Below the pieces are notes generated by a model that saw only the letters and a program-made list of their open reading frames with translations, searched no databases and was not told the origin of the DNA. From Mxb001 sp046046455 (lineage in GTDB: Bacteria; Actinomycetota; Actinomycetes; S36-B12), in assembly GCA_046046455.1 (NCBI GenBank), contig JBJOJS010000066.1, positions 1 to 64,000 of the forward strand: 64,000 nucleotides of DNA, written 5' to 3'. This document shows, in pieces, positions 28,688-36,437 of this stretch; the first letter of the stretch is position 1; each line of letters begins with the position of its first letter. A program made the position numbers and the translations under genes.

Positions 28688-29041
28688 TCAGTTCCAGAAG
28701 ACAGCGATGACGACGTTGACCAGGGTCAGCGCGCCGATCGCGCCCCACAGGCCCACCTGAGGCGGGGTGCGCTTGCGTCCGATGAAGGCCAGCGCCGTGA
28801 TGATGAGGACGATCACGAGCTTCACGGCGATCTTGGCGTGGTCCACCTCTTCGCCGGGCACGAGGCCAGCCGAGGCGATGCCGACCAGCAGCACGCCCGT
28901 GACGAGCTGGGTGAGAGCGCCGTGGAGCATCGCGGGATTGACGCCCTTGTCCGCCGAGCGCATCTGGACCAGGAAGCCACCCAGGAGGCTGGCGAGGCCG
29001 ATGAAGTGCAGGACGACGAGAAGGTTGTAGACGAATTCCAC
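28688..29041 (-). CDS. Small four-helix integral membrane protein
   Basis: A 117-aa hydrophobic protein with four predicted helices (about 4-24, 42-62, 70-86 and 95-115). A conserved look (LLVVLHFIGLASLLGGFLVQ) suggests a family seen beside guaA in other actinobacteria. No catalytic motif; function unknown. GTG start with TAGGGT exactly 6 nt upstream. Confidence 0.75.
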   Translation of the reverse strand: MEFVYNLLVVLHFIGLASLLGGFLVQMRSADKGVNPAMLHGALTQLVTGVLLVGIASAGLVPGEEVDHAKIAVKLVIVLIITALAFIGRKRTPPQVGLWGAIGALTLVNVVIAVFWN

Positions 29042-29047
29042 GTCTTC

Positions 29048-29053
29048 ACCCTA
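29048..29053 (-). promoter_or_regulatory. Leaderless-type -10 box of the four-helix protein gene
   Basis: Minus-strand TAGGGT, six bases, then GTG at 29041. Confidence 0.65.
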
Positions 29054-29120
29054 GCCGAGGGCAACGTCCCGGCGCACCCTCGCGGACGCTCCGGTGCCCC
29101 CTGCCCCGACTGCGTTCGCA

Positions 29121-29191
29121 CCCGACTACTCCCACTCGATACCAACCGAGAGTGGGAAGAAGCGGGCTCTGCCCGACTACTCCCACTCGAT
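29121..29191 (-). repeat. 20-bp direct repeat: echo of the guaA 3' end
   Basis: The last codons and stop of guaA (29172-29191) recur perfectly at 29121-29140, 51 bp downstream and in the same frame, so the echo would encode the same IEWE-stop. Confidence 0.9.
29130..29157 (-). terminator. Putative hairpin downstream of guaA
   Basis: TCCCACTC (29130-29137) and GAGTGGGA (29150-29157) form an 8-bp stem with a 12-nt loop. The same CCCACTC/GAGTGGG words are in the guaA stop region, so an alternative pairing with the coding end (29181-29188) is possible. There is no strong T-tract. Confidence 0.45.
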
Positions 29192-30748
29192 GGTGCCGGG
29201 GGGCTTGCTCGTCACATCCAGCACCACGCGATTCACCTCGCGCACCTCATTGGTGATGCGCGTCGAGATGCGGCCAATGACGTCGTACGGCAGGCGCGAC
29301 CAATCGGCCGTCATGGCGTCCTCACTGGACACGGGCCGCAGCACGATCGGGTGCCCGTACGTGCGACCGTCACCCTGCACGCCCACCGACCGCACGTCGG
29401 CCAGCAGCACCACGGGGAACTGCCATACATCCCGGTCGAGACCCGCCGACGTGAGCTCTTCGCGGGCAATCGCATCCGCCGCACGCAGGATCGCGAGCCT
29501 CTCGGCATCGACCGCGCCGACGATCCGGATAGCAAGGCCCGGTCCGGGGAAGGGGTGGCGCCACACGATCTCGGGGGGGAGGCCCAACTCCAGGCCCACC
29601 TGGCGCACCTCGTCCTTGAAGAGGGTGCGCAGCGGCTCCACGAGCGTGAAGGCCAGGTCATCGGGCAGGCCGCCCACATTGTGGTGGCTCTTGATGTTGG
29701 CCGTCCCCGTGCCACCACCGGACTCCACGACGTCGGGGTAGAGCGTGCCCTGGACCAGGAAGTCCACCGTGCGACCTGACTGGCCCGCTTCGGCGACGAC
29801 GTCACGCGCGGCATCCTCGAAGACTCGGATGAACTCCCGACCGATGATCTTGCGCTTCTGCTCGGGATCGGTGACTCCCGCGAGCGCGTCGAGGAAGCGC
29901 TGCTGGGCATCGACGACGACGAGTCGCACACCTGTGGCAGCCACGAAGTCGCGCTCCACCTGCTCCGCTTCCCCCGCGCGCAGCAGACCGTGATCGACGA
30001 AGACGCAGGTGAGCTGATCACCGACGGCACGCTGCACGAGGGCTGCCGCCACAGCGGAGTCCACACCTCCCGAGAGTCCGCAGACGACGAGCCCGTCGCC
30101 GACCTGCTCGCGGATGCGGGCGACCTGGTCATCGATCACGCCTTCAGTCGTCCAGGAAGGCTCAAGCCCCGCGACATCGCGCAGGAAGCGCTCGAGCACG
30201 CGCTGTCCGTGCTCGCTGTGCATGACCTCCGGATGGAACTGCACGCCAGCGAGTCCGCGACCACGAGCCTCCATCGCGGCGACGGGTGCGCCGGCCGTCA
30301 TCGCCGTGACGACGAAGCCCTCCGGTGCTCGGGTCACGCTGTCGCCGTGGGACATCCACACGGACTGCTGCGTCGGCAGCCCCGCGAAGAGCGCGGACGT
30401 GGCGTCTGTCACCTCGAGCGGCGTGCCACCGAACTCGCTCAGGCCTGTGCGCTCCACCGTGCCGCCCATCGCCTGAGCCATCGCCTGGAATCCATAGCAG
30501 ATCCCGAAGACGGGGACACCCGCGTCGAAGAGCTCGGCGTCGACGGACGGGGCACCGTCGGCGTACACGCTGCTGGGGCCGCCCGAGAGCACGACGGCTG
30601 CGGGCTGCTTCGCGAGCATGTCGGCGACGGACATGGTGTGCGGCACGATCTCGGAGTAGACGTGCGCCTCGCGGATGCGGCGGGCGATGAGCTGGGCGTA
30701 CTGCGCGCCGAAGTCGACGACGAGGACAGGACGGGGCTCGGCAGCCAT
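29177..30748 (-). CDS. guaA: GMP synthase (glutamine-hydrolysing)
   Basis: Amidates XMP to GMP (523 aa). Class I amidotransferase: LVVDFGAQYAQLIARR, Cys84 in GICYGFQ, and the His-Glu pair in QFHPEV. The PP-loop ATP site GLSGGVDSAVAA follows, then the dimerisation domain ending DVTSKPPGTIEWE. The frame is open 18 codons further, but the ATG at 30748 gives the family N-terminus and has TACGCT exactly 6 nt upstream. It uses XMP from GuaB, encoded 14 kb away. Confidence 0.97.
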   Translation of the reverse strand: MAAEPRPVLVVDFGAQYAQLIARRIREAHVYSEIVPHTMSVADMLAKQPAAVVLSGGPSSVYADGAPSVDAELFDAGVPVFGICYGFQAMAQAMGGTVERTGLSEFGGTPLEVTDATSALFAGLPTQQSVWMSHGDSVTRAPEGFVVTAMTAGAPVAAMEARGRGLAGVQFHPEVMHSEHGQRVLERFLRDVAGLEPSWTTEGVIDDQVARIREQVGDGLVVCGLSGGVDSAVAAALVQRAVGDQLTCVFVDHGLLRAGEAEQVERDFVAATGVRLVVVDAQQRFLDALAGVTDPEQKRKIIGREFIRVFEDAARDVVAEAGQSGRTVDFLVQGTLYPDVVESGGGTGTANIKSHHNVGGLPDDLAFTLVEPLRTLFKDEVRQVGLELGLPPEIVWRHPFPGPGLAIRIVGAVDAERLAILRAADAIAREELTSAGLDRDVWQFPVVLLADVRSVGVQGDGRTYGHPIVLRPVSSEDAMTADWSRLPYDVIGRISTRITNEVREVNRVVLDVTSKPPGTIEWE

Positions 30749-30754
30749 GACGGG

Positions 30755-30760
30755 AGCGTA
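30755..30760 (-). promoter_or_regulatory. Leaderless-type -10 box of guaA
   Basis: Minus-strand TACGCT, six bases, then ATG at 30748. It lies just before the stop of the DUF4190 gene upstream. Confidence 0.6.
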
Positions 30761-30761
30761 G

Positions 30762-31082
30762 TCAGATCTCGAGGTAGGCAACGACGAGGGCGTACGCGGC
30801 AATGCTCAGTGCGATGACAACCAGGGTGATGACGGAGATCGTCACCGCGGCCACGGCGAGACCGCGGCCACCCATCAGGCTGCTGGTCTCGGATCTGCGC
30901 ACGGCGACGCGGCCGAGCACGAAGCCCAGGACGCTGCCGATGACGGGGAGCAGGGTGAGTCCGAGCAGGGAGAAGACGAAGGCCCAGACACCGAACGAGC
31001 TGCGACGCGGCGCAGCATGGGCGCCCAAGGTCGAGGAGGATGCGGGGGCGACAGGCTCGGTCGTAGCGCCGTCGGAACCCAC
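30762..31082 (-). CDS. DUF4190 membrane protein
   Basis: A 106-aa protein: Ser/Ala-rich N-tail (1-28) then two hydrophobic helices (about 30-55 and 72-100) around GSVLGFVLGRVAVRRSE, the usual DUF4190 pattern. Function unknown. GTG start with TAGGGT exactly 6 nt upstream. A second DUF4190 gene follows on the same strand at 31215-31610. Confidence 0.75.
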   Translation of the reverse strand: MGSDGATTEPVAPASSSTLGAHAAPRRSSFGVWAFVFSLLGLTLLPVIGSVLGFVLGRVAVRRSETSSLMGGRGLAVAAVTISVITLVVIALSIAAYALVVAYLEI

Positions 31083-31088
31083 GCTCGT

Positions 31089-31094
31089 ACCCTA
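31089..31094 (-). promoter_or_regulatory. Leaderless-type -10 box of the first DUF4190 gene
   Basis: Minus-strand TAGGGT, six bases, then GTG at 31082. Confidence 0.65.
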
Positions 31095-31114
31095 AGACCC
31101 TGCCACCCCGGAAT

Positions 31115-31167
31115 GCGAATGGCGCCCCGTGCGTCGGCCCGTAGGCCAAGCGCGGGGCGCCATTCGC
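31115..31167 (-). terminator. Hairpin after the Pro-rich DUF4190 gene
   Basis: A perfect 15-bp inverted repeat (31115-31129 with 31153-31167) encloses 23 nt. It lies downstream of the gene at 31215-31610 and upstream of the next promoter. It lacks a long T-tract. Confidence 0.7.
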
Positions 31168-31179
31168 GTCGTACTCCTT

Positions 31180-31227
31180 GCAGATCTCGCTCAGTTCATC
31201 TGGGCAGATCTCGATCAGTTCATCTGG
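31180..31227 (-). repeat. 24-bp tandem duplication spanning a stop codon
   Basis: Units 31180-31203 and 31204-31227 differ at one base. On the minus strand each encodes the gene's final Gln-Met-Asn-stop in the same frame, so the second unit lies just after the stop of the Pro-rich DUF4190 gene. Confidence 0.92.
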
Positions 31228-31610
31228 TTGACGACGTTCGGGTCATTGGAGACGGCAACGACGACCACGATCACGTAGATGATCGTGATGATGGTCCAGA
31301 GGATCAACGAGATGATGCCGATGATGAGGCCGGCCTTGGCCACGCCACCGTTGTTCGCGCGGCCCTCGCGAGCGTTCTTCGTGCCCATCACGCCGAAGAC
31401 GATGCCCAGGATGCTGCCGATGAAGGGGATGCACCCGACAAGGCCGAGGATGGACAGGACGAGCGAGGCGACGCCCATGCCGTTCTGAGGAGCCGCGCCT
31501 CCCGGCGGGGGCGGCGGGGTCCCCGGAGGCGGGGGCGGCGGGGTCCCCGGAGGCGGCGGGGGCGCAGGCGGGCCTGGCGGCGGGGGCGGGGGCGGCGGAG
31601 TGGTCGACAT
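31215..31610 (-). CDS. Proline-rich DUF4190 membrane protein
   Basis: A 131-aa protein: residues 1-41 are almost only Pro/Gly (runs of up to eight Pro), encoded in part by two 24-bp GC-rich repeats near 31506-31553. A DUF4190 pair of helices follows (about 46-75 and 92-118) with GSILGIVFGVMGTKNAREG between them. Probably a small inner-membrane protein with a Pro-rich cytoplasmic tail; function unknown. ATG with a good SD (GGAGGACAC). Its 3' end is tandemly duplicated. Confidence 0.78.
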   Translation of the reverse strand: MSTTPPPPPPPPGPPAPPPPPGTPPPPPPGTPPPPPGGAAPQNGMGVASLVLSILGLVGCIPFIGSILGIVFGVMGTKNAREGRANNGGVAKAGLIIGIISLILWTIITIIYVIVVVVAVSNDPNVVNQMN

Positions 31611-31791
31611 GTGTCCTCCAGGCTCGGGGCGCCGACCGTCGGCGTTCCTAGGGACGACCGTAGCCCCCCGGCAGCCCCATTCCGGGGAAACCGCCCCACG
31701 AGTCGCAGAGACGCCCTAGCGTCGGACCTGCCCGTCCGTCGGGGCGGGTGGCGTGCCCTCGGATCGCCCCATGAGCTCACACGGGAGAACC

Positions 31792-32274
31792 ATGACCCAT
31801 ATCCCCATCAGCGTGACCGTGGATGGCACGGTCTACGACGTCGAGGTCGAGCCTCGACGACTCCTCGTCCATTTCCTGCGCGAGGACATCGGCCGCGTCG
31901 GCACCGTCGTCGGCTGCGACACCTCCAACTGCGGTGCCTGCACCGTCCTGCTCGACGGCAAGAGCGTCAAGTCATGCAGCGTCCTTGCCGTCCAGGCCGA
32001 CGGTCACGAGGTCCTCACGGTCCAGGGCCTTGCCGAGGGTGAGCACAAGTGGCACCCCGTGCAGACCGCCTTCAAGGAGTGCCACGGCCTGCAGTGCGGC
32101 TATTGCACCCCGGGCATGGTGATGGCCGCGGTCGACCTGCTCCAGGAGAACCCCAACCCCTCCGAGGAGGAGATCCGCGAGGGACTCGAGGGCAACCTGT
32201 GCCGGTGCACCGGCTACCACAACATCGTCAAGTCGGTGGAGTACGCCGCTGAGCTCATGGGGGGCACCAAGTGA
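31792..32274 (+). CDS. coxS: Molybdenum hydroxylase iron-sulfur subunit (CoxS-like)
   Basis: Small subunit (160 aa) of a xanthine-oxidase-family enzyme with two [2Fe-2S] clusters: plant-type Cys42/47/50/62 (GCDTSNCGAC...SC) and the C-terminal Cys102/105/137/139 (QCGYC...CRC). An upstream ATG exists 13 codons earlier, but the ATG at 31792 has GGGAG 5 nt upstream and gives the normal N-terminus. First gene of a tightly coupled S-L-M operon; the stop overlaps the next start as GTGA. Confidence 0.93.
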   Translation: MTHIPISVTVDGTVYDVEVEPRRLLVHFLREDIGRVGTVVGCDTSNCGACTVLLDGKSVKSCSVLAVQADGHEVLTVQGLAEGEHKWHPVQTAFKECHGLQCGYCTPGMVMAAVDLLQENPNPSEEEIREGLEGNLCRCTGYHNIVKSVEYAAELMGGTK

Positions 32275-34679
32275 CCGACACGATCCCCGATACCAACGCC
32301 AACCCCATGGGGCGGCCGCTGCGCCGCAAGGAGGATGCGCGCCTACTCCACGGCCAGACCAACTGGACCGACAACATCCAATTGCCCGGCACCCTGCACA
32401 TGGCGATCCTGCGCAGCCCCATGGCCCATGCCAAGATCACGAATCTCGACGTCACGCCAGCGCTCAAGCGCCCCCACGTCGTAGCGGCATTCGGCGCCAA
32501 GGAGCTGGGTGAGCTCAACGGCTCGGTCCCCTGCGTGTGGCCGGTCACCGACGACATCCAGATGCCGGGCTTCCCGGCACTGGCCGTCGACAAGGTCCGG
32601 CACGTGGGCGACTGCGTCGCCGTCGTCCTCGCCACCGACAAGTACGCCGCCGCCGATGCGCTCGATGCCATCGAGGTCGACTACGAGCCGCTCCCCGCGG
32701 TCATCGACATGGAGGCCGCGATCCAGTCCGGATCCACCGCCGTCCACGATGCCGCAGACGGCAGCCATGGCACCAACGTCTGCTACGAGTTCCCGCTGAA
32801 GCCGCAGGGAGACGGTGCGTTCGAAGCCGCTGTGAAGGCTGCCGGTGACGACGCCGTCGTGGTCAAGCGCCGCTTCATCAACCAGCGCATCATCGCCGGC
32901 TACATGGAGCCCCGCGCCGTCGTCGCATCACCCATGGGCATGAGCAACGAGATGACCATCTGGTCAGCGACGCAGATCCCGCACGTCCTGCGCGTGCTCC
33001 TCGCGCTCGTGACGGGCCTGCCCGAGAACTCCCTGCGCGTCATCGCCCCCGACGTCGGCGGCGGCTTCGGCGGCAAGCTGCAGTGCTACCGCGAGGAGAT
33101 CCTCGCCGTGCAGATCGCCCGTCACCTGGGCCGGCCGGTCAAGTGGACCGAGACCCGCAGCGAGGACATGGTCGCGTCGCACCACGGTCGCGATCAGATC
33201 CAGGACATCGAGATCGCCGCGACCAAGGACGGCAAGATCATCGGCCTCAAGGTCGATCTGATCGCCAACATGGGCGCCTACCTGCAGATCATCACGCCGG
33301 GCATCCCGCTGCTGGGCATGTTCATGTACCCGGCGATCTACAAGATGCCCGTCTACGAGTTCAACTGCATCGGTGTCTTCACCAACACCACGCCGACCGA
33401 CGCCATCCGCGGCGCCGGGCGCCCGGAGGCGACGTACGCCATCGAGCGCATCGTCGACGAGCTGGCCGCCGAGCTCGGCATGGACGCGATGCAGTTGCGC
33501 GAGCTCAACTGGATCAAGCACGAGGAATTCCCCTACGCCACGGTCGCCGGCCTCACCTACGACACTGGCAACTACGAGGCGGCCACGGCGAAGGCCATGG
33601 AGCTCTTCGGCTACGACGCCCTGCGCGCCGAGCAGGAGCAGCGCCGCGCCTCGGGCGATCCCGTGCAGCTGGGTATCGGCATCTCGACGTTCACCGAGAT
33701 GTGCGGCCTGGCCCCCTCACGCACCCTTGGCGCACTGAAGTACGTCGCGGGTGGCTGGGAGCACTGCACGATCCGCGCCCTGCCCACGGGCAAGATCGAG
33801 CTCATCACGGGAACGTCGCCGCACGGCCAGGGCCACGAGACAGCCTGGAGCCAGATCGCGGCGAGCATCCTCGGCGTACCTGTCGAGGACATCGAGGTCG
33901 TCCACAGCGACACCGGTCGCGCCCCCTACGGCATGGACACCTACGGCTCGCGCTCGCTTGCCGTCGGTGGCCAGGCCATCAAGAAGGCCGCCGAGCGCCT
34001 GGTCGAGAAGGCCAAGGTCATCGCTGCTCACCAGCTCGAGTGCTCGGTCGACGATCTGGAGTTCATCCAGGGTGCCTTCCGCGTCAAGGGCGACCCGGCC
34101 AAGTCGCAGCCGCTTGCCGCGGTCGCGTTCGAGGCCTTCTCCGCACACAACCTGCCGGATGGCGTTGAGCCGACCCTGCAGGCGGAGGCCACGGTCGATC
34201 CCGATGACTTCTCCTACCCGCATGGCACGCACCTGTGCGCCATCGAGGTGGACACGGAGACCGGCAAGTCGAAGATCCGCAGCTACGTCGCGGTCGACGA
34301 CGTCGGCGTCCAGGTCAATCCGCTCATCGTGGAGGGGCAGGTGCACGGCGGACTCGCCTGCGGCATCGGCCAGGCGCTCTACGAGGGAGTGGAGTACGAC
34401 TCCGACGGCAATCTGCTTACCGCGAGCTTCGCCGACTACCTCATCCCGAGCGCGGCGGACCTGCCGAGCTTCACCACCGATCGCACGGTGACTCCGTCGT
34501 CGACGAATCCTCTCGGCACCAAGGGTGTCGGCGAGGCAGGCGCCATCGCATCACCGCCGGCGATCATCAACGCCATCGTCGACGCACTGCGCCCCATGGG
34601 AGTCACTGATGTCAAGATGCCGGCTACGCCGGAGAACGTCTGGCGAGCGATCAACGCAGGCAAGGGAGGTGCCCAGTGA
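32271..34679 (+). CDS. Molybdenum hydroxylase large subunit, form II CO-dehydrogenase type
   Basis: Molybdopterin-cytosine-dinucleotide subunit (802 aa). The active-site loop reads AIRGAGR (residues 378-384), close to AYRGAGR of form II (BMS/xanthine-dehydrogenase-like) enzymes and unlike the AYxCSFR of true aerobic CO dehydrogenases. GGGFGGK near 263-269 and the catalytic Glu in GTKGVGEAGAIA near the C-terminus are intact. The true substrate is unknown; CO oxidation should not be assumed. GTGA overlaps on both sides couple it to coxS and coxM. Confidence 0.92.
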   Translation: MTDTIPDTNANPMGRPLRRKEDARLLHGQTNWTDNIQLPGTLHMAILRSPMAHAKITNLDVTPALKRPHVVAAFGAKELGELNGSVPCVWPVTDDIQMPGFPALAVDKVRHVGDCVAVVLATDKYAAADALDAIEVDYEPLPAVIDMEAAIQSGSTAVHDAADGSHGTNVCYEFPLKPQGDGAFEAAVKAAGDDAVVVKRRFINQRIIAGYMEPRAVVASPMGMSNEMTIWSATQIPHVLRVLLALVTGLPENSLRVIAPDVGGGFGGKLQCYREEILAVQIARHLGRPVKWTETRSEDMVASHHGRDQIQDIEIAATKDGKIIGLKVDLIANMGAYLQIITPGIPLLGMFMYPAIYKMPVYEFNCIGVFTNTTPTDAIRGAGRPEATYAIERIVDELAAELGMDAMQLRELNWIKHEEFPYATVAGLTYDTGNYEAATAKAMELFGYDALRAEQEQRRASGDPVQLGIGISTFTEMCGLAPSRTLGALKYVAGGWEHCTIRALPTGKIELITGTSPHGQGHETAWSQIAASILGVPVEDIEVVHSDTGRAPYGMDTYGSRSLAVGGQAIKKAAERLVEKAKVIAAHQLECSVDDLEFIQGAFRVKGDPAKSQPLAAVAFEAFSAHNLPDGVEPTLQAEATVDPDDFSYPHGTHLCAIEVDTETGKSKIRSYVAVDDVGVQVNPLIVEGQVHGGLACGIGQALYEGVEYDSDGNLLTASFADYLIPSAADLPSFTTDRTVTPSSTNPLGTKGVGEAGAIASPPAIINAIVDALRPMGVTDVKMPATPENVWRAINAGKGGAQ

Positions 34680-35533
34680 TTCCCATGGCATTCGAGTACG
34701 TCCGACCCAGCACGGTCGACGAGGCGATCTCGGCGATTGCCGCCGCCGGCGAGGACGGCAAGGTGATCTCCGGTGGCCAGTCGCTCATGCCGGTCCTACG
34801 TCTGCGGATGGCCGCTCCGACCACCCTGGTCGACATCGGATCCATCGCGGAGATGAAGGGCGTGACCGACGGCGGCGATCACCTGGTCGTCGGGGCAAAC
34901 ACCACGCATTACGAGGTGATGAACGACGCCCTGGTCAAGCAGCATGCACCGCTGCTTGCCCAGGCGGCGGCCACGGTGGCCGATCCGGCGATCCGTCACC
35001 GCGGCACCTTCGGCGGCTCCCTCGCTCACGCGGATCCGGCGGGAGATCTGCCGACCGTGGCGCTGGCACTGGACGCGACGATGGTCGCCAAGGGACCGAA
35101 GGGCACCCGTGAGATCGCGGCGAAGGACTTCTTCGTCGACTACTTCACGAGCGCTCTCGAGCCCGAGGAGATCCTGGTCGCGGTCAAGGTGCCCAAGCTC
35201 GGCGACGGGTGGAGCACCCACTACGAGAAGTTCAACCGCACCGCCCAGGCCTGGGCGACGGTCGGTGTCGCGGCTGCCGTCAAGCGGCAGAACGGCACGA
35301 TCTCGGAGGCACGCGTGGCCCTGACCAATATGGGTCCATCACCCGTGCGCGCCAGCAGCGTCGAGGCTGCCCTTGCCGGGGCTGCCGCCACGTCGGAAGC
35401 GATCGCTGCCGCCGCGGCCAACGCCGCAGACGGCACCCGGCCGACGAGCGACCTGCACGCGTCGGCGGAGTTCCGCGAGCACCTCGCCAAGGTGCTCACC
35501 AAGCGCGCTGTGGCAACTGCAGCAGGTGTCTAG
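34676..35533 (+). CDS. coxM: Molybdenum hydroxylase FAD subunit (CoxM-like)
   Basis: FAD-binding medium subunit (285 aa). The two flavin motifs are ISGGQSLMPVLRLRM (about 32-46) and RGTFGGSLAHADPAGDLP (about 107-124). Starts at a GTG inside the GTGA overlap, with GGGAGG upstream. No maturation gene (coxD/E/F, MCD synthesis) or regulator lies alongside. Its 3' end is duplicated and is followed by a strong terminator. Confidence 0.93.
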   Translation: MIPMAFEYVRPSTVDEAISAIAAAGEDGKVISGGQSLMPVLRLRMAAPTTLVDIGSIAEMKGVTDGGDHLVVGANTTHYEVMNDALVKQHAPLLAQAAATVADPAIRHRGTFGGSLAHADPAGDLPTVALALDATMVAKGPKGTREIAAKDFFVDYFTSALEPEEILVAVKVPKLGDGWSTHYEKFNRTAQAWATVGVAAAVKRQNGTISEARVALTNMGPSPVRASSVEAALAGAAATSEAIAAAAANAADGTRPTSDLHASAEFREHLAKVLTKRAVATAAGV

Positions 35534-35559
35534 CACCGCACACGTCTAGCGCTGCACAC
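35528..35559 (+). repeat. 16-bp tandem duplication spanning the coxM stop codon
   Basis: 35528-35543 and 35544-35559 match at 14 of 16 positions. The coxM TAG lies in the first unit and a second TAG at the equivalent place in the next. Confidence 0.85.
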
Positions 35560-35593
35560 TGTGGGGCCGGTCCTTCTGGACCGGCCCCACAGT
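35558..35593. terminator. Strong bidirectional terminator hairpin
   Basis: A perfect 16-bp stem (35558-35573 with 35578-35593) with a TTCT loop, GC-rich, between coxM and the convergent lipoprotein gene. Confidence 0.88.
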
Positions 35594-35640
35594 CATGTCG
35601 GCGCGACAGGGCGGCGGTGTGATCGCTACGCGGGTCAGGC

Positions 35641-36369
35641 TCAGCAGGTCCCGAACGACTGGACCGCTACGTCGATGCGCGCCCAGTCGTTCACCTTCCA
35701 GGAGTCGACCCCGGACCACTGGCGGGCGGCCGCCTTGTCGTCGCTCAGCCGCTTGACGGTCACCGTCCCCTGGGTCGATCCCGAGAGGGCCTGCTCCTCG
35801 CCCGCCCAGAGGTTCGTGTGCAGGTGACCTGCTGGCGGGCACTTGAAGCCATCGGCAGTGCGGTACCAGGTGCGCGCACTCGCCAAGCCATCATTCGGGT
35901 CGACGAACGCCACCACGATTCCCGGTGAACCCCCATCCGGGCCCTGGGAGATCAGTACCGCCGAGTCCCAATCGAGCTGTCCGGCCTTCCTGGAGCCGAA
36001 GTTCTCCATGAGGGGTACCCACGGCGGCAGTTTCTTCTGCGCGTAGAGGTCTACGGCACGATGGGACCCCGCATACGCAACACCCTGACCCGGCGCCAGC
36101 GTGCAGGGTTCTCCGCCCTCCAGACCCCGCACCCACACGGTGCTACCCGTGTCATTGCGCAGCGATCCGACGACGCCGTCGTGCCCCGCGTCCTGGACGC
36201 CGCTGAACTGCCCACTGGCCGGAGCCCCCTGCGGACACGGATCTCCCGCGGCGGCGACGCTGCCGGATGCGCTCCCCGACTCCACTGGCACGGACGACGA
36301 TGACGAGGAGCCGCACCCAGCAAGCATGAGGACGGCAGAGACTGTCGCGACGCAGGTGGCCAGGCGCAT
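35641..36369 (-). CDS. Lipoprotein of unknown function
   Basis: A 242-aa exported lipoprotein: the signal ends in LAGC (lipobox, Cys19), followed by a Ser-rich linker. The mature domain begins with a short Cys-containing block (DPCPQG) and has further Cys (EPCTLAPG, FKCPPAG and the C-terminal FGTC), so disulfides are possible. I do not recognise the family. ATG with TAGCCT exactly 6 nt upstream. Convergent with the cox operon. Confidence 0.75.
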   Translation of the reverse strand: MRLATCVATVSAVLMLAGCGSSSSSSVPVESGSASGSVAAAGDPCPQGAPASGQFSGVQDAGHDGVVGSLRNDTGSTVWVRGLEGGEPCTLAPGQGVAYAGSHRAVDLYAQKKLPPWVPLMENFGSRKAGQLDWDSAVLISQGPDGGSPGIVVAFVDPNDGLASARTWYRTADGFKCPPAGHLHTNLWAGEEQALSGSTQGTVTVKRLSDDKAAARQWSGVDSWKVNDWARIDVAVQSFGTC

Positions 36370-36375
36370 GACCGG

Positions 36376-36381
36376 AGGCTA
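36376..36381 (-). promoter_or_regulatory. Leaderless-type -10 box of the lipoprotein gene
   Basis: Minus-strand TAGCCT, six bases, then ATG at 36369. Confidence 0.65.
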
Positions 36382-36437
36382 CGCTGCACCGCCACGCCCA
36401 GGGGCATGGGCGTGAGAATCCCGAACATCGACTCGCT

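Noticed and set aside
31506..31553. 24-bp GC-rich repeats as a mobile or regulatory repeat
   Set aside because: They encode the Pro/Gly run of the DUF4190 protein and are explained by coding.
31792..35533. Aerobic CO dehydrogenase (form I)
   Set aside because: The active-site loop is AIRGAGR, lacking the Cys-containing form I signature.
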